8,927 nucleotides of DNA, taken from NCBI GenBank assembly GCA_024256265.1, contig JACGUK010000045.1, positions 1 through 8,927 on the forward strand, read 5' to 3'. Numbering within the stretch: the first letter of the stretch is position 1; each line of letters begins with the position of its first letter. Positions 1 through 5,709 of this stretch are shown in pieces. The stretch is from an archaeon (GTDB lineage Archaea > Thermoproteota > Nitrososphaeria > Nitrososphaerales > JACAEJ01). A program made the translations under genes and the position numbers. Under the pieces are notes generated by a model. It was not told the origin of the DNA and made no database searches. It was given only the letters and a program-made list of their open reading frames with translations.

Positions 1-1
1 C

Positions 2-139
2 AAGTTAAGAGAGGATATTAGGTCTATAATAGTCATGGATAAGATAAAAGTAACAGAGCAAGGAGTAGAAGGGAGCGGCTTAGCAGCAGAGAGAGTAAAA
101 TCCGTCTTTGATGAGTTTATGAGAGAAATCGGGCAATAA
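2..139 (+). CDS. C-terminal 45 residues of an unrecognised protein (5' end outside window)
   Basis: The frame is open from the window edge to the TAA at 137-139. The visible peptide starts KLREDIRSIIVMDKIKV and ends FDEFMREIGQ. It is hydrophilic and rich in charged residues, with no membrane segment, Cys pair or motif I can place in a family. An in-frame ATG lies at 35, but 34 residues is too short for a convincing gene, so I read this as the tail of a longer gene. It runs toward the transposase remnant on the opposite strand, and nothing ties it to the methyltransferase genes. The call rests only on the open frame and ordinary-looking protein composition. Function is unknown. Confidence 0.45.
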   Translation, partial: KLREDIRSIIVMDKIKVTEQGVEGSGLAAERVKSVFDEFMREIGQ

Positions 140-265
140 CTGTAAATTTTCAAACCAAGGCGATCAGCATACGTTAAGTCATAGATTACTTTACCCCTCC
201 AAAGGAATTTTTGACTAAGGACGTGAACAGCAGATTTTGTCGTCTATCTCTTAACTCTGAGAGGT
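140..265. other. Short gap between gene tail and transposase remnant
   Basis: I see no gene, RNA or strong terminator in this 126-bp stretch. It should contain the outer end of the insertion sequence remnant to its right. I compared it by eye with the reverse complement of 821-900 and found no convincing terminal inverted repeat. That fits either a decayed element end or an end lying elsewhere. Confidence 0.4.
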
Positions 266-821
266 TTAAGAATTACAGCTCTCTAATTGTTCAAACTTGG
301 CTTGAGCTTTCTTGAACCATCTTTTGATACGGTTCCTCATACCGAAGTCCAAGGTTCTTCAGAGCATAAGGGTACCATGGACCCTTTTCTACAAGGAAGA
401 GTGGCCTATTCATACAGTATTGCAAAACATCCTTGAGGAAGAGCTCTGCATCTAAGTAGCTTCTGGTGAAGGAGCATCTGAATGCAAGGACTTCCCTGCT
501 CTCCAAATCCCAAGCAGCCCATACTATGAGCTCCTCTCCAATCAACTTAGTCTCATCCACTGCTATGCATCCACGATACTTCCTCTCAGGCTTGGGTAAG
601 CCATCCCTTAGAGCTGTGAAAGCTCTCTGCACAGCCATGTAAGAAAGCCCTCCCAGTAGCTGAGCTGTCTTTCTGTAGGAGAGCCCTGCGAAGCAGAGCA
701 TAGCAGCAAGGACCTTCTTCTCCAAAGGCGTCTTATGGCGCTTGAAAACCTCGCTCTTCCCAACAGTATCTACTATCATGTCGAAGGCTGGCATAAGCCC
801 AGCAGTGACAGCCCACCCCAA
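266..821 (-). pseudogene. Broken DDE transposase of an IS6/IS240-like archaeal insertion sequence
   Basis: The minus-strand frame from 821 (TTG) to 291 encodes 176 residues resembling archaeal IS6/IS240-type transposases. It has an RHKTPLEKKVLAAML segment (28-42), a helix-turn-helix-like LSYRKTAQLLGGLSYMAVQRAF stretch, the first catalytic Asp in CIAVDETK (D89), and the GPWYPYALK block (147-155). After LGLRYE the frame turns to nonsense. The family-like sequence resumes in another minus-strand frame as DFGMRNRIKRWFKKA (around 305-349) and stops at 266-268. A small deletion or frameshift near 345-350 is therefore likely. The residue before GPWY, usually Asp in V-D-x-GPWY, reads VEKGPWY here, and the Glu expected near RNRIERWF reads Lys. 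The N-terminus is short, with an in-frame stop about 25 bases upstream of the TTG. I conclude this is an inactive relic. The family assignment is from memory of conserved blocks, so the exact IS name is unknown. Confidence 0.75.
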
Positions 822-842
822 TATGGTAGGAAGACAAAAAAT

Positions 843-896
843 TTAGACAATCAGGTAACCTAGAAAATCAGGTAACCTTATCGTGACAATGTCTAA
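843..896. repeat. Inverted repeat TTAGACA / TGTCTAA framing the tandem repeat
   Basis: TTAGACA at 843-849 and TGTCTAA at 890-896 are exact 7-bp inverted copies, with 40 bp between them. They bracket both AATCAGGTAACCT copies, overlapping the first by one base. Seven base pairs can occur by chance in AT-rich DNA. The symmetrical placement around the tandem repeat is the only reason to list it. It may be part of a regulator-binding region or an old element end. Confidence 0.35.
849..878. repeat. Two tandem copies of AATCAGGTAACCT upstream of mtaB
   Basis: AATCAGGTAACCT occurs exactly at 849-861 and again at 866-878, a 17-bp period with a 4-bp spacer. Each copy contains AGGTAACCT, which is palindromic except at its central base, as a dimeric regulator site would be. 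The pair ends about 33 bp before the mtaB TATA-like element, where archaeal activators often bind. It could instead be a remnant of the end of the neighbouring insertion sequence. The repeat itself is certain. Its role as an operator is inference. Confidence 0.6.
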
Positions 897-910
897 CAAT
901 CTTTCCTTTT

Positions 911-941
911 TTTAAAAATTTTCGCAAATATGTAGGCGAAT
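911..941 (+). promoter_or_regulatory. mtaBC promoter: TATA element plus GTAGGCGAAT box
   Basis: TTTAAAAATT at 911-920 follows a T-rich tract and is a good archaeal TATA/BRE candidate. GTAGGCGAAT follows at 932-941, where transcription would be expected to start (about 25 bp after the TATA centre). The same 10-mer stands at 3364-3373 before mtaA, at nearly the same distance from a TTAAA core (20 bp here, 19 bp there). Such a start would give a leader of about 50 bases before the TTG at 992. A weaker TATA-like CTTAAGTA near 953 is an alternative. If that one were used, GTAGGCGAAT would be an upstream operator instead. Confidence 0.5.
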
Positions 942-991
942 TTGCCAGCAAGACTTAAGTATCATTATCATTGCTCTATTATCGATCTAAT

Positions 992-2395
992 TTGGTAAAA
1001 TTTAGATACACGAAAATGGCGTACAAAGATCCTGATGACATGGTTTTCGGTCATGCAATCTATCCAGTGTTTTGTAAGAACTGGAACATACAATTCGGTG
1101 CAGGATACGTCGTTCCTGAAGTAAAGGTTGCACCAAGGCCTGGAACGGGAGACTCTCTAGAGAAATTGAAGGCGGAGCATGTAAAGATAACTACAGATGC
1201 TTGTGATAGAGCAGTTGGCATTGGCATGCCCTTCTTCATGATCGAGCAAGAGCATGTATTCCAGCAGACTGACAATCCGAGGTGGGCTGGGGAGATAACA
1301 GCTACTCAGGCTGCCATAATCGGGGACTATGTGAGCAAGTATGGAATGAAGGCTGCTCTAAGGCAGACAGTTGGTGATACCAGAATAGCAGAAAAGCCAG
1401 GAGGTCTTCGTGCATCTCTGGGCTCAGATTATGATGCGCACATAGCTGAGACTGTTGAAGAGTGCTGCAAGAATGGTGCTAGCGATATATGCATGGAGAC
1501 TATGGGTGGCAAGGAAGTACTCGACTATGGATGTATGAGACAGGATATTCGTGCAATCCTATTTGGTATAGGATACCTTGGTAGCATAGACATGGAGTAT
1601 GTCTGGACAAGAAATGTAGAGATATGCAATAAGTACACTACAAACCCAGGTGGAGAGACTAACTGCAGCGGTGCCAACACTCTAATGTTCGTTGCAGGCG
1701 GTCTGACAGCTCACGATTTCCCACACACAGTAGCCATGATGGGAAGGGCAATAGCTGCTGGAAGGACTCTAGTAGCATATGAGTGTGGCGCTGTAGGTCC
1801 TCACAAGGACTGCGCCTATGAAGGACCTATATTAAAGGCTGTATCAGGTCGACCTGGTGCACAAGAGGGCAAGCAAGCTGTATGTGCCCATGGCGATGTA
1901 ATGGGCAACACCATAGCTGCAGTGTGCGATGTCTGGAGCAACGAGTCTGTGGAGTTTCACTCCGAGTTCGGAGGAACTACTCCTGCAGTCTGGCTTCAGG
2001 CAACTCATATGGAAGCAGCTTTGATGAACACTGCCATTCAGACAGGTCAAGCCAAAGTCCTAAGAGACCTCTACACTCTTACTGATAGGTTCAGAGACCC
2101 ACAAGGTTATTGTCTATCATACGACAATGCTTGGAGGATTGGAAGTGCACTCGTTGAATATGGCAAGGATCCCTACTTAAGGGCAAGAGCAGCGGCTATG
2201 GAGGCTGGCAAGATCATGAGGGAAGCCCATGACAAGAGGGAAGTTGTCTTGACACGCTTTGAGCTCGACTCTCTTGATAGAGCCATGGCTGAGCTTGAGG
2301 CTATGACAACAGAAACACCAAGGTGGGCCGAGAAGTGCATAGCAGACTACAAGAGGAAGGTGCCAAACTTCAAGCCTGAGAACTATGGATTATAG
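992..2395 (+). CDS. mtaB: Methanol:corrinoid methyltransferase MtaB
   Basis: MtaB is the cytoplasmic zinc enzyme that activates methanol and transfers its methyl group to Co(I) of the corrinoid protein MtaC. The whole protein aligns, from memory, with Methanosarcina MtaB, including TTDACDRAV, ETMGGKEVLDY, GSIDMEYVW, GPHKDCAYE, VMGN, WSNESVEFHSEFGGTT and the C-terminal FKPENYGL. The zinc ligands known in M. barkeri (Glu164, Cys220, Cys269) correspond here to Glu in MGGKEV (175), Cys in NCSGANT (225) and Cys in HKDCAYE (274). Three starts are possible: TTG 971, TTG 992 and ATG 1016. I chose TTG 992, giving 467 residues starting MVKFRYTKMAY, because Methanosarcina MtaB has KYTKMAY before the position that ATG 1016 would make the start. 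No clear Shine-Dalgarno precedes either. The stop is 16 bases before mtaC, so the two are surely co-transcribed. No truncation or frameshift is visible. Confidence 0.96.
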   Translation: MVKFRYTKMAYKDPDDMVFGHAIYPVFCKNWNIQFGAGYVVPEVKVAPRPGTGDSLEKLKAEHVKITTDACDRAVGIGMPFFMIEQEHVFQQTDNPRWAGEITATQAAIIGDYVSKYGMKAALRQTVGDTRIAEKPGGLRASLGSDYDAHIAETVEECCKNGASDICMETMGGKEVLDYGCMRQDIRAILFGIGYLGSIDMEYVWTRNVEICNKYTTNPGGETNCSGANTLMFVAGGLTAHDFPHTVAMMGRAIAAGRTLVAYECGAVGPHKDCAYEGPILKAVSGRPGAQEGKQAVCAHGDVMGNTIAAVCDVWSNESVEFHSEFGGTTPAVWLQATHMEAALMNTAIQTGQAKVLRDLYTLTDRFRDPQGYCLSYDNAWRIGSALVEYGKDPYLRARAAAMEAGKIMREAHDKREVVLTRFELDSLDRAMAELEAMTTETPRWAEKCIADYKRKVPNFKPENYGL

Positions 2396-2401
2396 AGGTG
2401 A
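2394..2401 (+). promoter_or_regulatory. Ribosome-binding site of mtaC
   Basis: AGAGGTGA overlaps the mtaB stop codon and lies 10 bases before ATG 2412. It matches the archaeal anti-Shine-Dalgarno partner GGAGGTGA at seven of eight positions. It decides in favour of ATG 2412 over the upstream ATG 2385, which would overlap mtaB, precede this site, and add nine residues unlike MtaC. Confidence 0.75.
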
Positions 2402-2411
2402 GAAAAGAAAA

Positions 2412-3221
2412 ATGGTACTTGTAGCAGTAAAAAATACAGACTTCATCTTTAGACGCTACAATGTAGAGCTAGAAGGTCCTGCCATACCTATTGAGGATGC
2501 ACCAGAAGTAAAGGCAGCTGCACCAACAGCTGATCCTTACAAGTCAGTAGCTCTGGCTGTAGTAAAAGGAGATACAGATGCTGTTCTATCCAAGGTCAAA
2601 GATGCACTAAGAACGATCAAGCCACTAGACTTGATCGAGAAGGGATTAGCTAAGGGCATGGATGCAGTCGGTGCACTATATGCAAGTGGCACATACTATC
2701 TGCCAAACGTTATGGTGTCTGCTGATGCCATGATGGCTGGCATAGCTGAGTGTGAGAAAGCTTTAGGGAAAGCAACAACAAAGAAGGGCAAGGTAGTCTG
2801 TCATGTAGCTGAAGGCGATCCTCACGACATAGGAAAGAACCTGGTCGTGATGTTCCTTAGAGCAGCAGGCTACGATGTAACAGACCTAGGAAGGGATGTA
2901 CCCATAGAGACAGTAGTCGATGCAGTGAAGAAGCAGAAGCCAATTTGGCTCACAGGAACAGCCCTTATGACTACTACCATGTCTAACTTCCCGAAGATAG
3001 CTGATAAGCTCAAGGCAGCAGGCATCGATATCCCATTCGCCTGTGGTGGAGGAGCCCTATCGAAGGAATGGGTAGAAACCTTCGATCTTGGATTCTTCGG
3101 TGTTAAAGCTCATCATGCACCAAAGCTTGCAGATGCTATACTCGCTGGCATGGGTTGGAAGGATATCAGGGTCAAATACAACGAAGTAGTCGGAGAGTAC
3201 GCTACTGGGAAGGGTTGGTAA
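2412..3221 (+). CDS. mtaC: Methanol corrinoid protein MtaC
   Basis: MtaC carries the cobamide that accepts the methyl group from MtaB and hands it to MtaA. From ATG 2412 it has 269 residues, close to the 258 of M. barkeri MtaC. The N-terminal helical cap (about 40-118) includes the family block YYLPNVMVSADAMMAGI. The B12-binding Rossmann domain follows: VVCHVAEGDPHDIGKNLV with the lower-axial ligand His138 (His136 in M. barkeri), YDVTDLGRDVP, the GTALMTTTM loop (182-190) and the ACGGGA turn (about 211-215). The base-off motif is DPHDIGKN rather than the usual DVHDIGKN, a Pro in place of Val beside the ligand. The start ILxRYNVxLE region also matches MtaC. It follows mtaB with its own ribosome-binding site and is closed by a hairpin-plus-T terminator. 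Confidence 0.95.
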   Translation: MVLVAVKNTDFIFRRYNVELEGPAIPIEDAPEVKAAAPTADPYKSVALAVVKGDTDAVLSKVKDALRTIKPLDLIEKGLAKGMDAVGALYASGTYYLPNVMVSADAMMAGIAECEKALGKATTKKGKVVCHVAEGDPHDIGKNLVVMFLRAAGYDVTDLGRDVPIETVVDAVKKQKPIWLTGTALMTTTMSNFPKIADKLKAAGIDIPFACGGGALSKEWVETFDLGFFGVKAHHAPKLADAILAGMGWKDIRVKYNEVVGEYATGKGW

Positions 3222-3228
3222 AAAGGAA

Positions 3229-3264
3229 GCATGGCGAAATTTCGCTATGCCCACATTTTTTTTT
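3229..3264 (+). terminator. Hairpin and nine-T terminator after mtaC
   Basis: An inverted repeat at 3229-3250 (GCATGGCGAAA followed by TTTCGCTATGC) can form a stem of about nine base pairs with one G-U pair and a four-base loop. After five bases comes a run of nine T at 3256-3264. It begins eight bases after the mtaC stop. Oligo-T suffices for termination in many archaea, so transcription of mtaBC probably ends here. AGAATAATATTCT right after it is a further short palindrome. Confidence 0.7.
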
Positions 3265-3342
3265 AGAATAATATTCTTAAGGGAATCAAAAACATTCTTA
3301 AAAAAGTAGCAAGAACCAGCCACAAAAACCTTATTTATCAGA

Positions 3343-3373
3343 TATTAAATAGTATTTAGCAAAGTAGGCGAAT
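3343..3373 (+). promoter_or_regulatory. mtaA promoter: TATTAAATA element plus GTAGGCGAAT box
   Basis: TATTAAATA at 3343-3351 is the TATA candidate, with TTATTTAT at 3331 as an alternative. GTAGGCGAAT at 3364-3373 repeats exactly the box before mtaB at nearly the same distance from TTAAA. If transcription starts within it, the leader before ATG 3379 would be only about 6-15 bases. Together with the terminator after mtaC this implies that mtaA is a separate transcript under shared control with mtaBC. Confidence 0.5.
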
Positions 3374-3378
3374 AGAAG

Positions 3379-4407
3379 ATGGTTGAAATTAGTCCTAAAG
3401 AAAGAGCGTTTAAAATATTGAAAGGAGAGAAAGTAGATAGAATACCCGCTACATCACTTGCAGGTTGTGGGGGAACGGTCAATGTGGAGATGCAGGAAGC
3501 TACAGGGATTCATTGGCCAGATGCTCACAAAGATCCTGAAAAGATGGCAAAGCTTGCTATCGCTAGCTATGAACTTAGCGGACTGGAATGTGTAAGAGTT
3601 CCCTTCGATTTTGTAGAGGAGCCTGAGGTTCTTGGGTGCAAGATAAAGTTCGGTGAGAAGGTGGACTCCGTTCCTGCGGTTGTCGAGCATATCTTTAATA
3701 CGCCTGAAGAACTTAAAATGCCTGATAACATACTTGAATTGGGAAGAATACCAGTTGTATTAAAGTCCATAGAGATCTTAAAAGAGAAAGTCGGCGATTT
3801 TCTACCCATCTCAAGCCTTGCCCTTGGTCCATTTACCCTTGCGGCTATGTTGGCTGGCGAAGCTAAATTCTTAACATGGGTACTGAGGAAGCCTGATTAT
3901 GTAAGGGCTTTCGTAGATTTTGCAACCGAGTTCATCATAGAATATGCTAAAGCGCAGTATAAAGCTGGATCCCATATAGTTCAGATAGGCGACCCAACTC
4001 CTTCCCCTGATCTTATAAGCCCCGATGCTTTCAGGCAGTTCGCTAAACCTGCATTGATCGAAGTGGCTGATAGTCTTGACGGATTAAAGCTTTTACATAT
4101 CTGTGGGAAGTCTGAAGCCATAATCTCTGATATGGCAGATTGTGGCTATCATGGGATAAGCGTTGAGGAATCTGTGAATATCGCTAAGATAAAACCTCTT
4201 GTGGGCGATGTGAAGATATTGGGCAACATAAATTCAAAGCGTACACTGCTATTCGGCAAACCTGAAGATGTGGAAGCTGAGGTGAAGGTAGCCATCAGTG
4301 GTGGCGTTGATTTCGTTGAGCCAGGCTGTGGTTTCGCTCCAAGGAGTCCAACAGCAAACATAAAAGCCATGGTAGAAGCCACTAAGAAGTTTGGGGTAAA
4401 AACTTAA
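3379..4407 (+). CDS. mtaA: Methylcobamide:coenzyme M methyltransferase MtaA
   Basis: A 342-residue protein of the UroD/MtaA superfamily. MtaA demethylates methyl-MtaC and forms methyl-coenzyme M, the substrate of methyl-CoM reductase. The N-terminus SPKERAFKILKGEKVDRIPA is typical. The zinc site is intact: His240 and Cys242 in LLHICGKSE and Cys317 in EPGCGFAPRSPT (His237, Cys239 and Cys316 in M. barkeri MtaA, as I recall). LGNINSKRTLLFGKPEDVEAEV is another family block. The ATG has a short, weak upstream GGCGA and likely a very short leader. The neighbouring mtaBC genes argue for MtaA, although the paralogue MtbA (methylamine pathway) is so similar that sequence alone cannot exclude it. No partner methylamine methyltransferase is present. 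The gene ends convergent to the minus-strand corrinoid gene, 135 bp away. Confidence 0.9.
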   Translation: MVEISPKERAFKILKGEKVDRIPATSLAGCGGTVNVEMQEATGIHWPDAHKDPEKMAKLAIASYELSGLECVRVPFDFVEEPEVLGCKIKFGEKVDSVPAVVEHIFNTPEELKMPDNILELGRIPVVLKSIEILKEKVGDFLPISSLALGPFTLAAMLAGEAKFLTWVLRKPDYVRAFVDFATEFIIEYAKAQYKAGSHIVQIGDPTPSPDLISPDAFRQFAKPALIEVADSLDGLKLLHICGKSEAIISDMADCGYHGISVEESVNIAKIKPLVGDVKILGNINSKRTLLFGKPEDVEAEVKVAISGGVDFVEPGCGFAPRSPTANIKAMVEATKKFGVKT

Positions 4408-4450
4408 AAAAGACTAAGACATTTTGTAGCAAAGAGTGGGTTAGATAGCC

Positions 4451-4502
4451 TAGAGCTGAGCGGATTCGTAGTATTCGTTATAGGAAGCTCTATTCTAGAA
4501 TA
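4451..4502. repeat. Inverted repeat and 12-bp palindrome between convergent genes
   Basis: TAGAGCT (4451-4457) is complemented by AGCTCTA (4486-4492) across 28 bases, and the second arm runs into the perfect palindrome TATTCTAGAATA (4491-4502). The site lies between the 3' ends of mtaA and the minus-strand corrinoid gene, where a two-way transcription end would be expected, but no long T-run accompanies it on either strand. Otherwise I see no gene in 4408-4542. Confidence 0.3.
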
Positions 4503-4542
4503 GACTATACTGTGGAGCTTGAAATAGTGGTTAAGTTTCAGA

Positions 4543-5256
4543 CTAGCTCTGAGTTTCTCTTTCTTCTCTTTTTTTCATAGCCTTGACGGCAACCATTATC
4601 TGGTCTATCAGCATCTTTACTTTGTCAACAGCTTCTGTTGCATCTTTTCCGTAAGCATCTGAGCCTATCTCTTTTCTCCACTCTTCGCTCACTGTACCAC
4701 CACCGATGATCGTCCTAACTTTGTCCTTCATCCCTACTTCCTTTAGCTTGTCTTCGACCTCCTTCATCGATAAAAGTGTAGGTGTCATTAGAGTTGACAT
4801 GGCTATCACCTGGGCCTCCTTTTCCTTAGCTGATTGAACGAAATCCTTTGATGGAACATCTCTTCCTAAGTCTATAACATCGTAACCTGCTGCTGTGAGC
4901 ATCGCTTTGACTATGTTCTTACCTATGTCATGGACGTCTCCTTCTACCACGCCTAAGACTATGGTCCCTGCAGCCCCCTTCTCAGTCTTTGGTATAAGTG
5001 GTAATAGAACGTTGAGTCCAGCATACATGGCATCAGCCGATAAAAGAACCTCTGGCAGGAAGTACTCCTTTGCCTCGTACTTGTCTCCTACTACCTTCAT
5101 CCCTGCAGCTAATCCATCTACTATGCCTATGAAAGCCTTCTCTTTACCCTCTTTGACCAGAGCTGCCCAATCTTCTGCTGCCTTCCTTACACCTTCTTCT
5201 TCTCCAACAACAACATCATCAGCCATTCTCTTTAGAATTTCTTCCCTTTGACTCAT
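4543..5256 (-). CDS. Second methyltransferase corrinoid protein (MtbC/MttC/MtoC-like)
   Basis: A 237-residue cobamide-binding protein with the same two-domain plan as MtaC but clearly a different subfamily. The helical cap (about 5-90) carries YFLPEVLLSADAMYAGL. The Rossmann domain has VLGVVEGDVHDIGKNIV with axial His109, GYDVIDLGRDVP, MSTLMTPT (153-160) and IGGGTVS (184-190). MTPTL in place of MtaC's MTTTM and the IGGGTVS turn resemble corrinoid proteins of methylamine, methylthiol or O-demethylase systems. It therefore probably serves a substrate other than methanol, which I cannot name. The extreme C-terminus is a charged tail (AMKKREERETQS). ATG 5256 is supported by a strong ribosome-binding site. 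No dedicated methyltransferase is adjacent on its strand. The UroD-like gene at 6396-7463 is the nearest candidate partner. Confidence 0.9.
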   Translation of the reverse strand: MSQREEILKRMADDVVVGEEEGVRKAAEDWAALVKEGKEKAFIGIVDGLAAGMKVVGDKYEAKEYFLPEVLLSADAMYAGLNVLLPLIPKTEKGAAGTIVLGVVEGDVHDIGKNIVKAMLTAAGYDVIDLGRDVPSKDFVQSAKEKEAQVIAMSTLMTPTLLSMKEVEDKLKEVGMKDKVRTIIGGGTVSEEWRKEIGSDAYGKDATEAVDKVKMLIDQIMVAVKAMKKREERETQS

Positions 5257-5265
5257 TTCAATTTA

Positions 5266-5277
5266 TCACCCACCTTA
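5266..5277 (-). promoter_or_regulatory. Ribosome-binding site of the second corrinoid gene
   Basis: Read on the minus strand, AAGGTGGGTGAT ends nine bases before ATG 5256 and offers GGTG and GGGTGA matches to the archaeal 16S rRNA end. It fixes the start. Farther upstream an AT-rich stretch (minus-strand CATAAAAACTTAATAG, 5304-5319) is the best TATA candidate, but it is not convincing. Confidence 0.65.
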
Positions 5278-5665
5278 ACTCACTCCAGTTTACCACCACT
5301 TTCTATTAAGTTTTTATGTTTACTAAATGATTGGCTTAGTAACATTGTATTTTTCTTTTGATACTGTACCTTATCAGCAGTCTTATATTTTGAGTTAAGA
5401 CTTTAAACCAACTTTCTCATGGTCGGTTCGAGGTTTCTTTCCTGTCTGTGACGATAATGATCTTTTCTAAGTTTTTTGCTAAGGCATTAACAACCGCGAC
5501 TTCCCACAAGCTTTAAAGCCCTGGCCTTTAGGGATACGGCCCAAGAGTCATCACGACAAAAAGATAGGTGATCAGATTTATGGCTGAAAATTCCTAGAAG
5601 CCCTTATCACAATATACAACTGAGCGCTCTCAATGGCTATCTTAACAACACAGGAAGTAATAGCG
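5278..5665. other. Gene-free stretch between divergent corrinoid and regulator genes
   Basis: No supported coding region lies here. The left part should hold the promoter of the minus-strand corrinoid gene. The middle (about 5420-5500) looks like decayed coding sequence: one plus frame reads on to a TAA just where a possible IS200/IS605-type end begins at about 5511, but the peptide matches nothing I know. The right part leads into the promoter of the regulator. I find no tRNA or riboswitch-like fold by eye. Confidence 0.4.
5501..5540 (+). mobile_element. Possible decayed right end of an IS200/IS605-type element
   Basis: CCACAAGCTTTAAAGCCC followed by TGGCCTTTAGGG resembles the right ends of archaeal IS200/IS605 elements. 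Those follow the tnpB gene and fold as a GC-rich hairpin with a CCTTTAGGG-like tip. Here only imperfect pairing remains (outer GCC/GGC and inner CCT/AGG), and no tnpB is recognisable upstream, so this would be a relic. The match is from memory of such ends, and chance similarity is possible. Confidence 0.3.
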
Positions 5666-5702
5666 TTATATTTATTTTTCCATAGATGATATACCATGGG
5701 AG
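5666..5702 (+). promoter_or_regulatory. Promoter and ribosome-binding site of the regulator gene
   Basis: TTATATTTA at 5666-5674 is a good archaeal TATA box, placing the transcription start near 5695. GGGAG at 5698-5702 lies seven bases before ATG 5710. An in-frame ATG at 5686 would lie upstream of the predicted transcript start, so ATG 5710 is the better start. Confidence 0.55.
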
Positions 5703-5709
5703 ACCAAAG

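Noticed and set aside
849..878. A CRISPR array seed
   Set aside because: There are only two copies of 13 bp with a 4-bp spacer, far too short and close for a CRISPR.
140..900. Terminal inverted repeats of the IS6-like element
   Set aside because: Only scattered short similarities were found between 140-265 and the reverse complement of 821-900, none longer than expected in AT-rich DNA.
1844..2050. Overlapping open frames on both strands inside mtaB
   Set aside because: They lie wholly within a well-supported mtaB coding region, have no family-like sequence and no ribosome-binding site.
4895..5251. A 118-codon plus-strand frame inside the second corrinoid gene
   Set aside because: It is the antisense of a conserved cobamide-binding protein and is low-complexity (rich in Ser, Thr and Pro).
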